From assembly GCA_964568585.1 (NCBI GenBank), contig CAZMQI010000045.1:1-15055 (forward strand): a stretch of DNA of 15,055 nt, read 5' to 3'. Position 1 is the stretch's first letter, and each line of letters starts with the position of its first letter. Origin of the DNA: RGZA01 sp964568585 (GTDB taxonomy: Bacteria > Pseudomonadota > Alphaproteobacteria > UBA9219 > RGZA01). Positions 1 to 5,470 of the stretch are shown in pieces. Both the position numbers and the translations under genes were made by a program. The notes under the pieces were generated by a model. That model was not told the DNA's origin. It did not search any database and saw only the letters and a list, made by a program, of their open reading frames with translations.

Positions 1-49
1 TCGACCCTAACCTTGGCAAGGTTATGCTCTACCCCTGAGCTACGCCCGC
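1..49 (-). tRNA. tRNA-Gly (anticodon GCC), 5' portion, cut by window edge
   Basis: Read on the minus strand from 49 downward, the sequence gives a 7-nt acceptor strand GCGGGCG, a D-arm GCTC/GAGC, and an anticodon stem TAACC/GGTTA around the loop TTGCCAA. The anticodon is GCC, which specifies glycine. The variable region begins, and the T-arm, 3' acceptor strand and any CCA lie beyond position 1. The sequence closely resembles standard bacterial tRNA-Gly(GCC). It is divergent from the operon starting at 186. Confidence 0.95.
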
Positions 50-67
50 TTCCTAATGAGTGGCGCG

Positions 68-95
68 ATAATACGCATTGGTTTGGACTTTGCAA
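68..95 (-). promoter_or_regulatory. Promoter of tRNA-Gly
   Basis: On the minus strand a -35 element TTGCAA (90-95) and a -10 element TATTAT (68-73) are separated by 16 bp. This places the transcription start about 10 bases before the tRNA 5' end at 49. A GC-rich stretch (61-67) follows the -10 box, as in stable-RNA promoters subject to stringent control. That regulatory reading is inference. Confidence 0.6.
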
Positions 96-185
96 GTGCC
101 TTTAATAAATGCCCAAAAACACTTGCCGTTAGCCGATAACTGCACCATCTTATAGCTGTTCCGCTAACTTTTAACGAATGATCCC

Positions 186-1124
186 ATGCAATCGCCTGTG
201 CCAACACCTATGCCCAATTCAGACACCGCCACAGTTGCCATCAAGGATGGCACGACCGAATCATTCATGGTGGATGTGATTGAAGCTTCCCAGCAGCGTC
301 CGGTCATCGTCGATTTCTGGGCGGAATGGTGCGCGCCGTGCAAACAGCTCATCCCGTCGCTTGAAAAAGCGGTGAAGGCACAAAACGGCAAGGTTCATCT
401 GGTGAAGGTGAATGTCGATAAGAATAAGGAATTGGCAGCTGGGCTTCGCGTGCAATCCATTCCAGCCGTATTCGTATTTTACCAAGGCCAGCCGATTGAT
501 GCGTTTGTGGGTGCATTGCCCGATAGCGATATTCAAAAAATGGTCAGCAATCTGGCCAATGTAAATTCCAAAAATCCTGATGGCGCCAATGTGGCATCGA
601 TGTTGAAACAGGCCGAAGGGTTCGTTGCCGAAGGCAAGCTGGATCACGCACAAGCACTCTTCAGCGCGATATTGGAAATTGAAGGCGAAAATCCCGCCGC
701 GTACACCGGCCTTATCAAAGCATTCTTGGCCGCGGATAACAGCGAAGAAGCCGCGTATTTATTCGAACAAGCGCCTGATGCGATTAAGCAAGATAAGGCA
801 TGGGCTTCTGTCCAAACCGCATTTGAATTAAAAGATAAAATGGCCAAAGCTGCTCTTGGCGCTGATGCAACCAACGCATTAAAAGCAAAAGTGGATGCGG
901 AGCCCGCCAACCATCAAGCGCGGTATGATTACGCCTTGGCGTTGTTCGCAGAAGGTAACCGCGAAGCCGCAATGGATGAATTATTGGAAATCATCAAGCG
1001 CGACCGTAAATGGAACGAGGAAGCAGCACGCAAAGAATTAGTTACTATTTTCGAAGCGCTTGGCCCCATGGACCCATTGGTTGTCGCTGCCCGTAAACGC
1101 ATGTCATCGATCCTGTTCGCGTGA
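186..1124 (+). CDS. Thioredoxin-fold/TPR protein of the CnoX (YbbN) type
   Basis: The 312-residue protein has an N-terminal thioredoxin domain (about residues 22-125) with an intact WCAPC active site (W48, C49, C52) and the cis-proline loop SIPAVF (P93). An alanine-rich helical C-terminal part (about 130-310) is consistent with tetratricopeptide-like repeats. This layout is that of CnoX/YbbN, a holdase-type chaperone that protects substrates during oxidative stress and passes them to GroEL or DnaK. E. coli CnoX has lost the first active-site Cys, whereas alphaproteobacterial members such as that of Caulobacter keep CxxC and can be redox active; this one keeps it. The start at 186 is chosen because the ATG at 178 is out of frame; no strong Shine-Dalgarno is seen. 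No signal peptide is present, so it is cytoplasmic. It is first in a four-gene operon. The family is well supported; the exact redox role is inferred. Confidence 0.9.
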   Translation: MQSPVPTPMPNSDTATVAIKDGTTESFMVDVIEASQQRPVIVDFWAEWCAPCKQLIPSLEKAVKAQNGKVHLVKVNVDKNKELAAGLRVQSIPAVFVFYQGQPIDAFVGALPDSDIQKMVSNLANVNSKNPDGANVASMLKQAEGFVAEGKLDHAQALFSAILEIEGENPAAYTGLIKAFLAADNSEEAAYLFEQAPDAIKQDKAWASVQTAFELKDKMAKAALGADATNALKAKVDAEPANHQARYDYALALFAEGNREAAMDELLEIIKRDRKWNEEAARKELVTIFEALGPMDPLVVAARKRMSSILFA

Positions 1125-1131
1125 GGACGCT

Positions 1132-1845
1132 ATGACGAACGACCCGACGAAGGACAAAATTTTAGGGGCCAAAATTGCCGGAACACCGTTCATCACACGG
1201 CCTGAAGATTTGCCGGAAATCGTTCCGATTTTTCCGATGGCGGGGGTATTGCTGCTACCCGGTGGACGTTTGCCATTGAACATCTTCGAGCCACGCTATC
1301 TGGCGATGGTGGAAGACGCATTGGTGCATAAGCGCATCTTTGGTATGGTGCAACCCACAGGCATCAATAATCCCGATGGTTCGCCGCAGGTGTTCAAGGT
1401 TGGCTGTGCTGGCCGTATCCATTCATTCAATGAAACTGATGATGGCCGGTTGCTGATTAGTCTGGTGGGTGTGTGCCGTTTTCGTATCAGAGAAGAAGCG
1501 GAAATGGTGAATGGCTTCCGCCGTGCCAAAGCAGAATGGGATGATTACCTGCATGATCTGACCGAAACTTGCAAACCTGCCTGTGTTGACCGCGATAAAT
1601 TGATGCAGCACATGAAATGCTATTTCAAATTGCAAGGTGTTGCAGGGGACTGGGATGTGATTGAAAAAACCAATGACAATAAACTAATCACGTCCCTTGC
1701 TATGATTTGCCCGTTCCAGCCAAGCGAAAAGCAGGCATTACTGGAAGCAAAAACAATCGAAGAACGTTGTCGTTTGCTCACTACGCTGATGGATATGGCG
1801 TTGCTGGGCGAAGACGATGATGAATGCGACACGATAAAGCATTGA
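1132..1845 (+). CDS. Stand-alone LON N-terminal (substrate-binding) domain protein
   Basis: The 237-residue protein matches the PUA-like N-terminal domain of Lon protease but has no AAA+ or peptidase part. The hallmark motif lies at about residues 33-56 (pattern IFPMAGVLLLPGGRLPLNIFEPRY), followed by the FGMVQP segment near 70-75 and a GCAGRI strand. A helical C-terminal part has the conserved KQALLEA pattern. Stand-alone LON-domain proteins are widespread in alphaproteobacteria; substrate recognition is presumed but not established. The ATG at 1132 is preferred over an in-frame ATG at 1060, because 1060 lies deep inside the preceding gene and its extra 24 residues do not resemble the family, while 1132 has a GAGG ribosome-binding site at the preceding stop codon. 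The gap to the upstream gene is 7 nt, indicating one transcript. Confidence 0.9.
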   Translation: MTNDPTKDKILGAKIAGTPFITRPEDLPEIVPIFPMAGVLLLPGGRLPLNIFEPRYLAMVEDALVHKRIFGMVQPTGINNPDGSPQVFKVGCAGRIHSFNETDDGRLLISLVGVCRFRIREEAEMVNGFRRAKAEWDDYLHDLTETCKPACVDRDKLMQHMKCYFKLQGVAGDWDVIEKTNDNKLITSLAMICPFQPSEKQALLEAKTIEERCRLLTTLMDMALLGEDDDECDTIKH

Positions 1846-1852
1846 GGGATTT

Positions 1853-2065
1853 ATGAGCGAGAAGAAAAAAGACGAACTGCCTAATACCCATATCCGCGTT
1901 GATCCGCGCTTGCTGGAGGTATTGGTGTGTCCTATCACCAAATCATCGCTTCGTTATGATGCGGCCAATCAGGAACTGATTTCCGATGCCGCGAAGCTGG
2001 CATTCCCCATTCGTGATGGCATTCCGATTATGCTGATTGATGATGCCCGTAGAATAGATGAATAA
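1853..2065 (+). CDS. Trm112-family small protein (UPF0434/YcaR-like)
   Basis: The 70-residue protein has the family core LLEVLVCPITK (about 20-30), then LRYD, and ends with FPIRDGIPIMLIDDAR (about 50-65). Trm112-like proteins in eukaryotes and archaea activate methyltransferases and usually bind zinc; the role of bacterial stand-alone members is unclear. Only one cysteine (C26) remains here, so a canonical four-cysteine zinc site is absent. As far as I recall, this is common among alphaproteobacterial homologues. The start is supported by GAGGGA overlapping the previous stop, 7 nt away from that gene's end. It is third in the operon. Confidence 0.9.
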   Translation: MSEKKKDELPNTHIRVDPRLLEVLVCPITKSSLRYDAANQELISDAAKLAFPIRDGIPIMLIDDARRIDE

Positions 2066-2073
2066 GTGTATCG

Positions 2074-2370
2074 ATGAATAAAGACATCTGGCCCACTGAT
2101 ATTAAACTCAAGAAAAGCGAGAACACGCTGACCGTTACCTTTGATGACGGCAAGGTAATGATTTTTAGCGCGAAGCATCTGCGTGAAAATAGCCCATCTG
2201 CCGAAGTGCAGGGGCATGGCGGTCAAAAGCCAGAAGTAAACGTAAATCCAAACGTGCGTATCACGGGTGTTGAAGCGGTGGGGAATTATGCTGTGCGGAT
2301 TGTGTTTGATGATGGCCACGCAACAGGTCTTTATAGCTGGGCGTGGTTATACAATTTAAAAGCTGAATAG
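2074..2370 (+). CDS. DUF971 domain protein (GBBH-like N-terminal domain)
   Basis: The 98-residue protein consists of a single DUF971 domain, the fold found at the N-terminus of gamma-butyrobetaine hydroxylase and as a small stand-alone protein in many bacteria. Visible family signatures are LRENSPSAEVQGHG (about residues 36-49), the VGNYAVRIVFDDGHATGLYSW segment (about 70-90) and the terminal LYNL. DUF971 proteins have been linked to iron-sulphur cluster handling in some bacteria, but no function can be assigned from this sequence. It lies 8 nt after the Trm112-like gene and ends 1 nt before the stop of the convergent gene at 2372-3325, leaving no room for a separate terminator between them. 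Confidence 0.9.
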   Translation: MNKDIWPTDIKLKKSENTLTVTFDDGKVMIFSAKHLRENSPSAEVQGHGGQKPEVNVNPNVRITGVEAVGNYAVRIVFDDGHATGLYSWAWLYNLKAE

Positions 2371-2371
2371 A

Positions 2372-3325
2372 TTACGCTGATTTACGCGGGCTTGTGCCAG
2401 CGTCTTCATCATCATCGTGATATTCGGCAGCATCACGGGTTTCTTGCAAGGTTTCTTCAGCTTTTTGTGCCGGATTTTTCTGGCGTGGTGACTTGCTGGT
2501 TTTATTGAGTGCGTCGAGCATCAAGGACAGCATGCTGCAGGTTGTGTTGAAGAAAATCTGTGCATCGCCAATGCTGAGTGGTGCCTCTGCGTTGTGAAGG
2601 GCAGGGCGAATACGGCCATCCATATCATTCAGCATGCCGACAATGCGTGGATCGGGGCTGTTTTGTGCGTTCTTGTTCTTGCTCATCGCAACCAAGCGCG
2701 GCAGTGCTTCATGCCATAAAACATCCGATTTGCTGGCGGTTCCGCCACCAAACGCTTCGCTGTATTTGCCAAGCAATTCTTCAGAAGCGCGCACCAGATG
2801 GAAACAGCATGCAGCGCCAAGGCCGAATGCCAAGGCACGACCAGCCGCACGGATATCCGCGCGCACGCTTTCCGGCATCAAGCGTAATGTGTCTTCGGCG
2901 AATTGGCGGTCTGCATGTTCGGTGAGTTCATAGGTATCGAACAGGCCGCGCTTTGGAACGGTGAACACCGCTTTGCGGCTCAGTTCGGATGCAAATGCAG
3001 TTTCGAATTTTTCAACGAGCGAGCGGAGCAAGGTGAGCTCATGAGCATCAATCACTTCTTCGCGGCCAGGAAAACGGAATTGGCGCGTGTTTAAATCGAT
3101 GAAGTTTTTATCAAAAATAGCGCCGAGTTTATTAAGCAGCGCATTCGCTTCGGGCTTGGCCATTTCCAATTGGATGGGGTCGCCCTTAATCAGCGTATCG
3201 AGCGCGGTCTGCGCTTCCATCAGCGGAACAAACATCTCCGCTGCGCCAACCGCTGTACGGTTGGAGACTACGCGATGTAATTTCGCGCCGAGATCGTAAA
3301 ATTTGTACTGGCTAATTGGGTTCAT
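2372..3325 (-). CDS. Uncharacterised protein with a HEPN-like C-terminal half
   Basis: I do not recognise this 317-residue protein as a named family. Residues 1-120 are helical with no signal peptide. Residues 120-180 run from a VFTVPKRGLFDTYELTEHA segment into AGRALAFGLGAACCFHLVRASEELL, a pattern shared with many uncharacterised bacterial proteins carrying a HEPN-like helical bundle. A later RIRPALHNAE segment (R238/R240, H244) fits the R-x(4-6)-H signature of HEPN ribonucleases, but the residues after H differ from the typical RNxxxHP form, so activity is uncertain. The tail (about 275-317) is charged and probably disordered. The start at 3325 has only a weak GAAGAAA upstream. It ends 1 nt from the stop of the convergent DUF971 gene. 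HEPN assignment is inference. Confidence 0.75.
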   Translation of the reverse strand: MNPISQYKFYDLGAKLHRVVSNRTAVGAAEMFVPLMEAQTALDTLIKGDPIQLEMAKPEANALLNKLGAIFDKNFIDLNTRQFRFPGREEVIDAHELTLLRSLVEKFETAFASELSRKAVFTVPKRGLFDTYELTEHADRQFAEDTLRLMPESVRADIRAAGRALAFGLGAACCFHLVRASEELLGKYSEAFGGGTASKSDVLWHEALPRLVAMSKNKNAQNSPDPRIVGMLNDMDGRIRPALHNAEAPLSIGDAQIFFNTTCSMLSLMLDALNKTSKSPRQKNPAQKAEETLQETRDAAEYHDDDEDAGTSPRKSA

Positions 3326-3364
3326 ATGTTTCTTCGGCCCACTATGTATGCCAAATGCGTCCTA

Positions 3365-3370
3365 ATTATA
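3365..3370 (-). promoter_or_regulatory. Possible -10 element for the gene at 2372-3325
   Basis: A perfect TATAAT reads on the minus strand about 40 bp upstream of the start codon at 3325. No convincing -35 hexamer lies 16-18 bp further upstream, so transcription might need an activator. The inverted repeat at 3408-3444 lies roughly 40-75 bp upstream and could be its site. Confidence 0.35.
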
Positions 3371-3407
3371 TATTCGCTCGCATAAGCTCGCGGGCGACCT
3401 TACTTCC

Positions 3408-3444
3408 TTAGTGCTGAATCAAATTATCCTGTATTCAGCACTAA
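3408..3444. repeat. Perfect 12-bp inverted repeat with 13-bp spacer
   Basis: TTAGTGCTGAAT (3408-3419) is matched exactly by ATTCAGCACTAA (3433-3444), with 13 bases between. Neither strand has a T-tract after the stem, so this is not a normal intrinsic terminator. It lies in the 365-bp divergent region between 3325 and 3691. It may be an operator for a dimeric regulator or a structured RNA element. Confidence 0.85.
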
Positions 3445-3572
3445 AATGGTCGCTCTGTTTAGCAAGCGCGCCGTAATCGAGGCAAGAAGAATGTTACGAT
3501 ATAGCAAAGAAACAAGTGAGTATTAACGTTTGAGGCTTCGGTGGACTGGTCAGTTTAGTGCAATAGCGACCG

Positions 3573-3604
3573 ACATTAATAAAAAAACATAAAAATACCT
3601 CTTT
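3573..3604. other. AT-rich block in the divergent intergenic region
   Basis: The stretch between 3573 and 3604 is nearly all A and T, with runs of A, in a neighbourhood of otherwise mixed composition. It lies immediately before the DnaA-box-like 9-mers at 3620-3666. It may ease DNA melting or act as an UP-type promoter element. Otherwise the region 3326-3690 holds no gene that I can support. Confidence 0.5.
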
Positions 3605-3619
3605 AGTTTCGGTTTCGAC

Positions 3620-3666
3620 AGTGTATAACGCTGCACCGCACAAAAGTGTGGATAAGTTGTGGATAT
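3620..3666. promoter_or_regulatory. Cluster of DnaA-box-like sites upstream of the gene at 3691
   Basis: TGTGGATAA (3647-3655) is a perfect DnaA box (reverse complement TTATCCACA). A second copy with one mismatch, TGTGGATAT, lies at 3658-3666, 11 bp away and so about one helical turn. A third near-match, AGTGTATAA (3620-3628), has the same orientation and overlaps a possible -10 element TATAAC (3624-3629). Site identity rests on sequence match alone; binding by DnaA is inferred. Confidence 0.55.
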
Positions 3667-3690
3667 AAACAAGACGGAAGAAGACTAACG

Positions 3691-4122
3691 ATGGCCTCAT
3701 TACCCAACAGACAACGCATCGCCAAAGCGGAATTGCCGCCACGCAGAATGCCCGAAGCAATCGCAATGCAAGAAGGCGTATTAGGTGCATGGAGAACATT
3801 CACCGATGGTAATGATCAGGATGCCATTTTGGGCGCTGCACGCACATTAGTAGACAAAGCCGTTGCAATGGCTGGCACCAAAGCATCGGATGCTTGCGAA
3901 TTGATGGGCGCGGTTTCTGTTTCTGCACATAACCGCGTTGAAGCATTAAAGGCAGCCATTTTGACCATCCATGATGATGGCGCAGACACCATTTCACGTA
4001 GCCACACCGGAATAATGATCAGTTCAATTGGCAGACAACGCGCACCCATGACGGTGACGCGTACCCTGCGTGATGCAAACTATCCGGCTGGCCCATATAC
4101 CGTTTCATGGTCACCCGTTTAA
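3691..4122 (+). CDS. Unrecognised protein, 143 residues
   Basis: I do not recognise a family. The protein has a basic N-terminus (residues 6-20), a predicted helical middle (about 22-95) and a C-terminal part with a basic GRQRAPMTVTRTLR segment (about 114-127). It has one cysteine and neither a signal peptide nor membrane segments. The ATG at 3691 is chosen over an in-frame ATG at 3646 because GGAAGAAG lies just upstream of 3691, and the longer form would begin inside the DnaA-box cluster. The next gene starts 45 nt downstream in the same direction, so the two are likely cotranscribed. A segment with ART (residues 50-52) and VSAH (77-80) resembles a segment of the neighbour, which may point to distant paralogy. 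Confidence 0.7.
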   Translation: MASLPNRQRIAKAELPPRRMPEAIAMQEGVLGAWRTFTDGNDQDAILGAARTLVDKAVAMAGTKASDACELMGAVSVSAHNRVEALKAAILTIHDDGADTISRSHTGIMISSIGRQRAPMTVTRTLRDANYPAGPYTVSWSPV

Positions 4123-4167
4123 CCCAAACATACCCATTAACAAAAAAAGAAAGACACAGGAAGTAAG

Positions 4168-4698
4168 ATGACCGGCCCGCAAGTACAAGTAAGAGCACGT
4201 CGATTAACCCAACGCGCAGCAACACCCCAAGACCACCAAGTCGTTCAATTCCCAGGCGTAGCACGCCCATACGCTGTGCCAGCTGCGAAAGTAGTTTCGC
4301 CGATTGCAGCAGAACAAAACCGTTTATTGCGCTTGGCATTTGCCACTTATCAAAGCGGTGCAACGCTGGAAAGCATTGCTCGTACATTTGCAGTGCTCGA
4401 TGCCGCCATTCGCAACCCAGATAATGATGTGATTGATACAACCGTTACAGATGGTTCATCCGTGAAAACCGTTGCGATTAACGCGCATGCCAATGCGTTT
4501 TCCAATCTTTCCTATATGGCACAAGATTTGAAAAACAGAGACAAAGTGGAAGAAGGTAATGCGTTATCTGCAGTATTGAATACCGCAAAAGCAAACCGCG
4601 AAGCACCGGACTATGTGACGATTATCCAACAGCAGCGTCCTGATCCGGATCGTGCGGTAAAAAACCACCAAGCAGGGCTGCAGCAGCGCCAGCTTTAA
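4168..4698 (+). CDS. Unrecognised protein, 176 residues
   Basis: I do not recognise a family. The first 45 residues are basic and rich in Gln, Pro and Val and look extended. The middle (about 46-145) is predicted helical, with ART at 71-73 and INAHANAF at 104-111. The tail is rich in Gln, Pro and Asn. There is no cysteine, signal peptide or membrane segment. The start is supported by AGGAAG just upstream (within 4158-4167). The gap from the preceding gene is 45 nt and A-rich. A GC-rich hairpin followed by TTTT at 4742-4774 may terminate the pair. Codon use looks like that of the neighbours, so recent transfer is not obvious. Confidence 0.7.
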   Translation: MTGPQVQVRARRLTQRAATPQDHQVVQFPGVARPYAVPAAKVVSPIAAEQNRLLRLAFATYQSGATLESIARTFAVLDAAIRNPDNDVIDTTVTDGSSVKTVAINAHANAFSNLSYMAQDLKNRDKVEEGNALSAVLNTAKANREAPDYVTIIQQQRPDPDRAVKNHQAGLQQRQL

Positions 4699-4721
4699 TC
4701 GGCAGCCTTATTGCTATCCAC

Positions 4722-5390
4722 CTAGTGCTTGTCTGAATGAGGGGGCTGACCACCGGAAGGTGGTGGCCCCTTTTCATTTGGGGTGGCTGGTGGGGTGGCT
4801 GGTGGAGCAGGCGGGGCTTCGGTTTTTTTGTCATCAGGCTTTTTGTCGCCAGGTTTTTTATCATCAAGTGGTGGTTTCATCATTCCACCTGGTTCTTTGC
4901 CTTCAGGTGGTCTCATGCCAAGAGGTGGTTTGCCTTCAGCGCGATTTTTTGCGGCTTGTGCGCGGCGTTCTTCCACGCGCTTTTTAAATGCTTCGCGTTG
5001 TTCGGGTGGCATAGCGTCAATATATGCCTGCATTTGCTTGCGGCGTTCTTCAAAATGCGCTTTACGCTGTTCCGGTGTCATCGCTTCAAGTTTTTTACGC
5101 ATCGCTTCGTGTACGGCTTTGCGCTCTGCATCGGTTGGCTCGCCATTTTTCTTGTATAATTCGTCAGCATGCATGACATGGTCTTTGGGTGGGGGCGGTG
5201 CTGCTGGATTTGCTACTGGCGGAACGGGTGCTGTGGCTGGCGCTGCTGCGACAGGAGCAGGAGCAGCAACGGGCGGTGTGGCAGGTGGCACGGGTGCTTT
5301 ATCTTCAGCATGTGCGACACTGCATATCAATAATCCACACATTAATAGGCCTGAGACTGGAAGTGCAGCGAAAAGGTTTAGCTTAGCCAT
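4722..5390 (-). CDS. Exported Pro/Ala-rich protein with Spy/CpxP-like charged helical core
   Basis: The 222-residue protein begins with a signal peptide (residues 1-28, hydrophobic core then VAHA before ED), so it is probably periplasmic. A Pro/Ala/Val linker (31-70) leads to a highly charged helical core (about 74-155) holding two related segments, MTPEQRKAHFEERRKQ and MPPEQREAFKKRVEERR. These recall the LTxxQ-type repeats of the Spy/CpxP family of periplasmic chaperones and metal sensors, but the similarity is weak. The tail (156-222) is low complexity, with three DDKKP-type repeats and PPATP repeats. The start is supported by GGAG (complement of 5397-5400). The gene follows uvrA on the same strand, 80 bp downstream. 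A cell-envelope stress role is only a guess. Confidence 0.75.
   Translation of the reverse strand: MAKLNLFAALPVSGLLMCGLLICSVAHAEDKAPVPPATPPVAAPAPVAAAPATAPVPPVANPAAPPPPKDHVMHADELYKKNGEPTDAERKAVHEAMRKKLEAMTPEQRKAHFEERRKQMQAYIDAMPPEQREAFKKRVEERRAQAAKNRAEGKPPLGMRPPEGKEPGGMMKPPLDDKKPGDKKPDDKKTEAPPAPPATPPATPNEKGPPPSGGQPPHSDKH
4742..4774 (+). terminator. Candidate intrinsic terminator for 3691-4698
   Basis: On the plus strand ACCACC (4749-4754) pairs with GGTGGT (4759-4764) around a GGAA loop, and GGGGC/GCCCC extends the stem with a small bulge. TTTT follows. It lies 43 nt after the stop at 4698, but also inside the 3' coding end of the convergent gene, so the sequence is constrained by Pro/Gly codons too. 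Confidence 0.5.
4780..4803. repeat. Tandem 12-bp repeat (two copies) in the Pro-rich tail
   Basis: GGGGTGGCTGGT occurs twice back to back (4780-4791, 4792-4803). On the minus strand it encodes the PPAT repeats of the exported protein. Such exact repeats can change copy number by slippage. Confidence 0.8.
4821..4865. repeat. Three 15-bp imperfect repeats encoding DDKKP-type units
   Basis: Units at 4821-4835, 4836-4850 and 4851-4865 encode DDKKT, GDKKP and DDKKP on the minus strand. Each contains a run of five to seven T on the plus strand. The repeat and homopolymer runs make this tail prone to length change. Confidence 0.75.
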
Positions 5391-5470
5391 GACGAGCTCC
5401 GTTTGGTGTTGGGGTGCACCTACTGTGGCACAGCCAGCGATACATCAGCCAGACAAATAAGCGGATTCGC

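Noticed and set aside
1060..1131. Longer LON-domain protein starting inside the thioredoxin/TPR gene
   Set aside because: The added residues are unlike the family, and the ATG at 1132 has a good ribosome-binding site.
2374..2403. ACGCTG/CAGCGT inverted repeat near the convergent gene ends
   Set aside because: Only 6 bp with an 18-base loop and no T-tract, and it lies in coding sequence; not convincing as a terminator.
3446..3526. 26-codon open frame in the divergent intergenic region
   Set aside because: It has no ribosome-binding site, begins next to the inverted repeat and has no recognisable product.
5413..5433. Small palindromes GGTGCACC and CTGTGgCACAG downstream of uvrA
   Set aside because: Short, common by chance, and without a T-tract or a clear promoter context.
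4783..5460. Long plus-strand open frame opposite the exported Pro-rich protein
   Set aside because: It is a low-complexity mirror of a GC-biased Pro/Ala-rich gene; the minus-strand frame has a signal peptide and ribosome-binding site.
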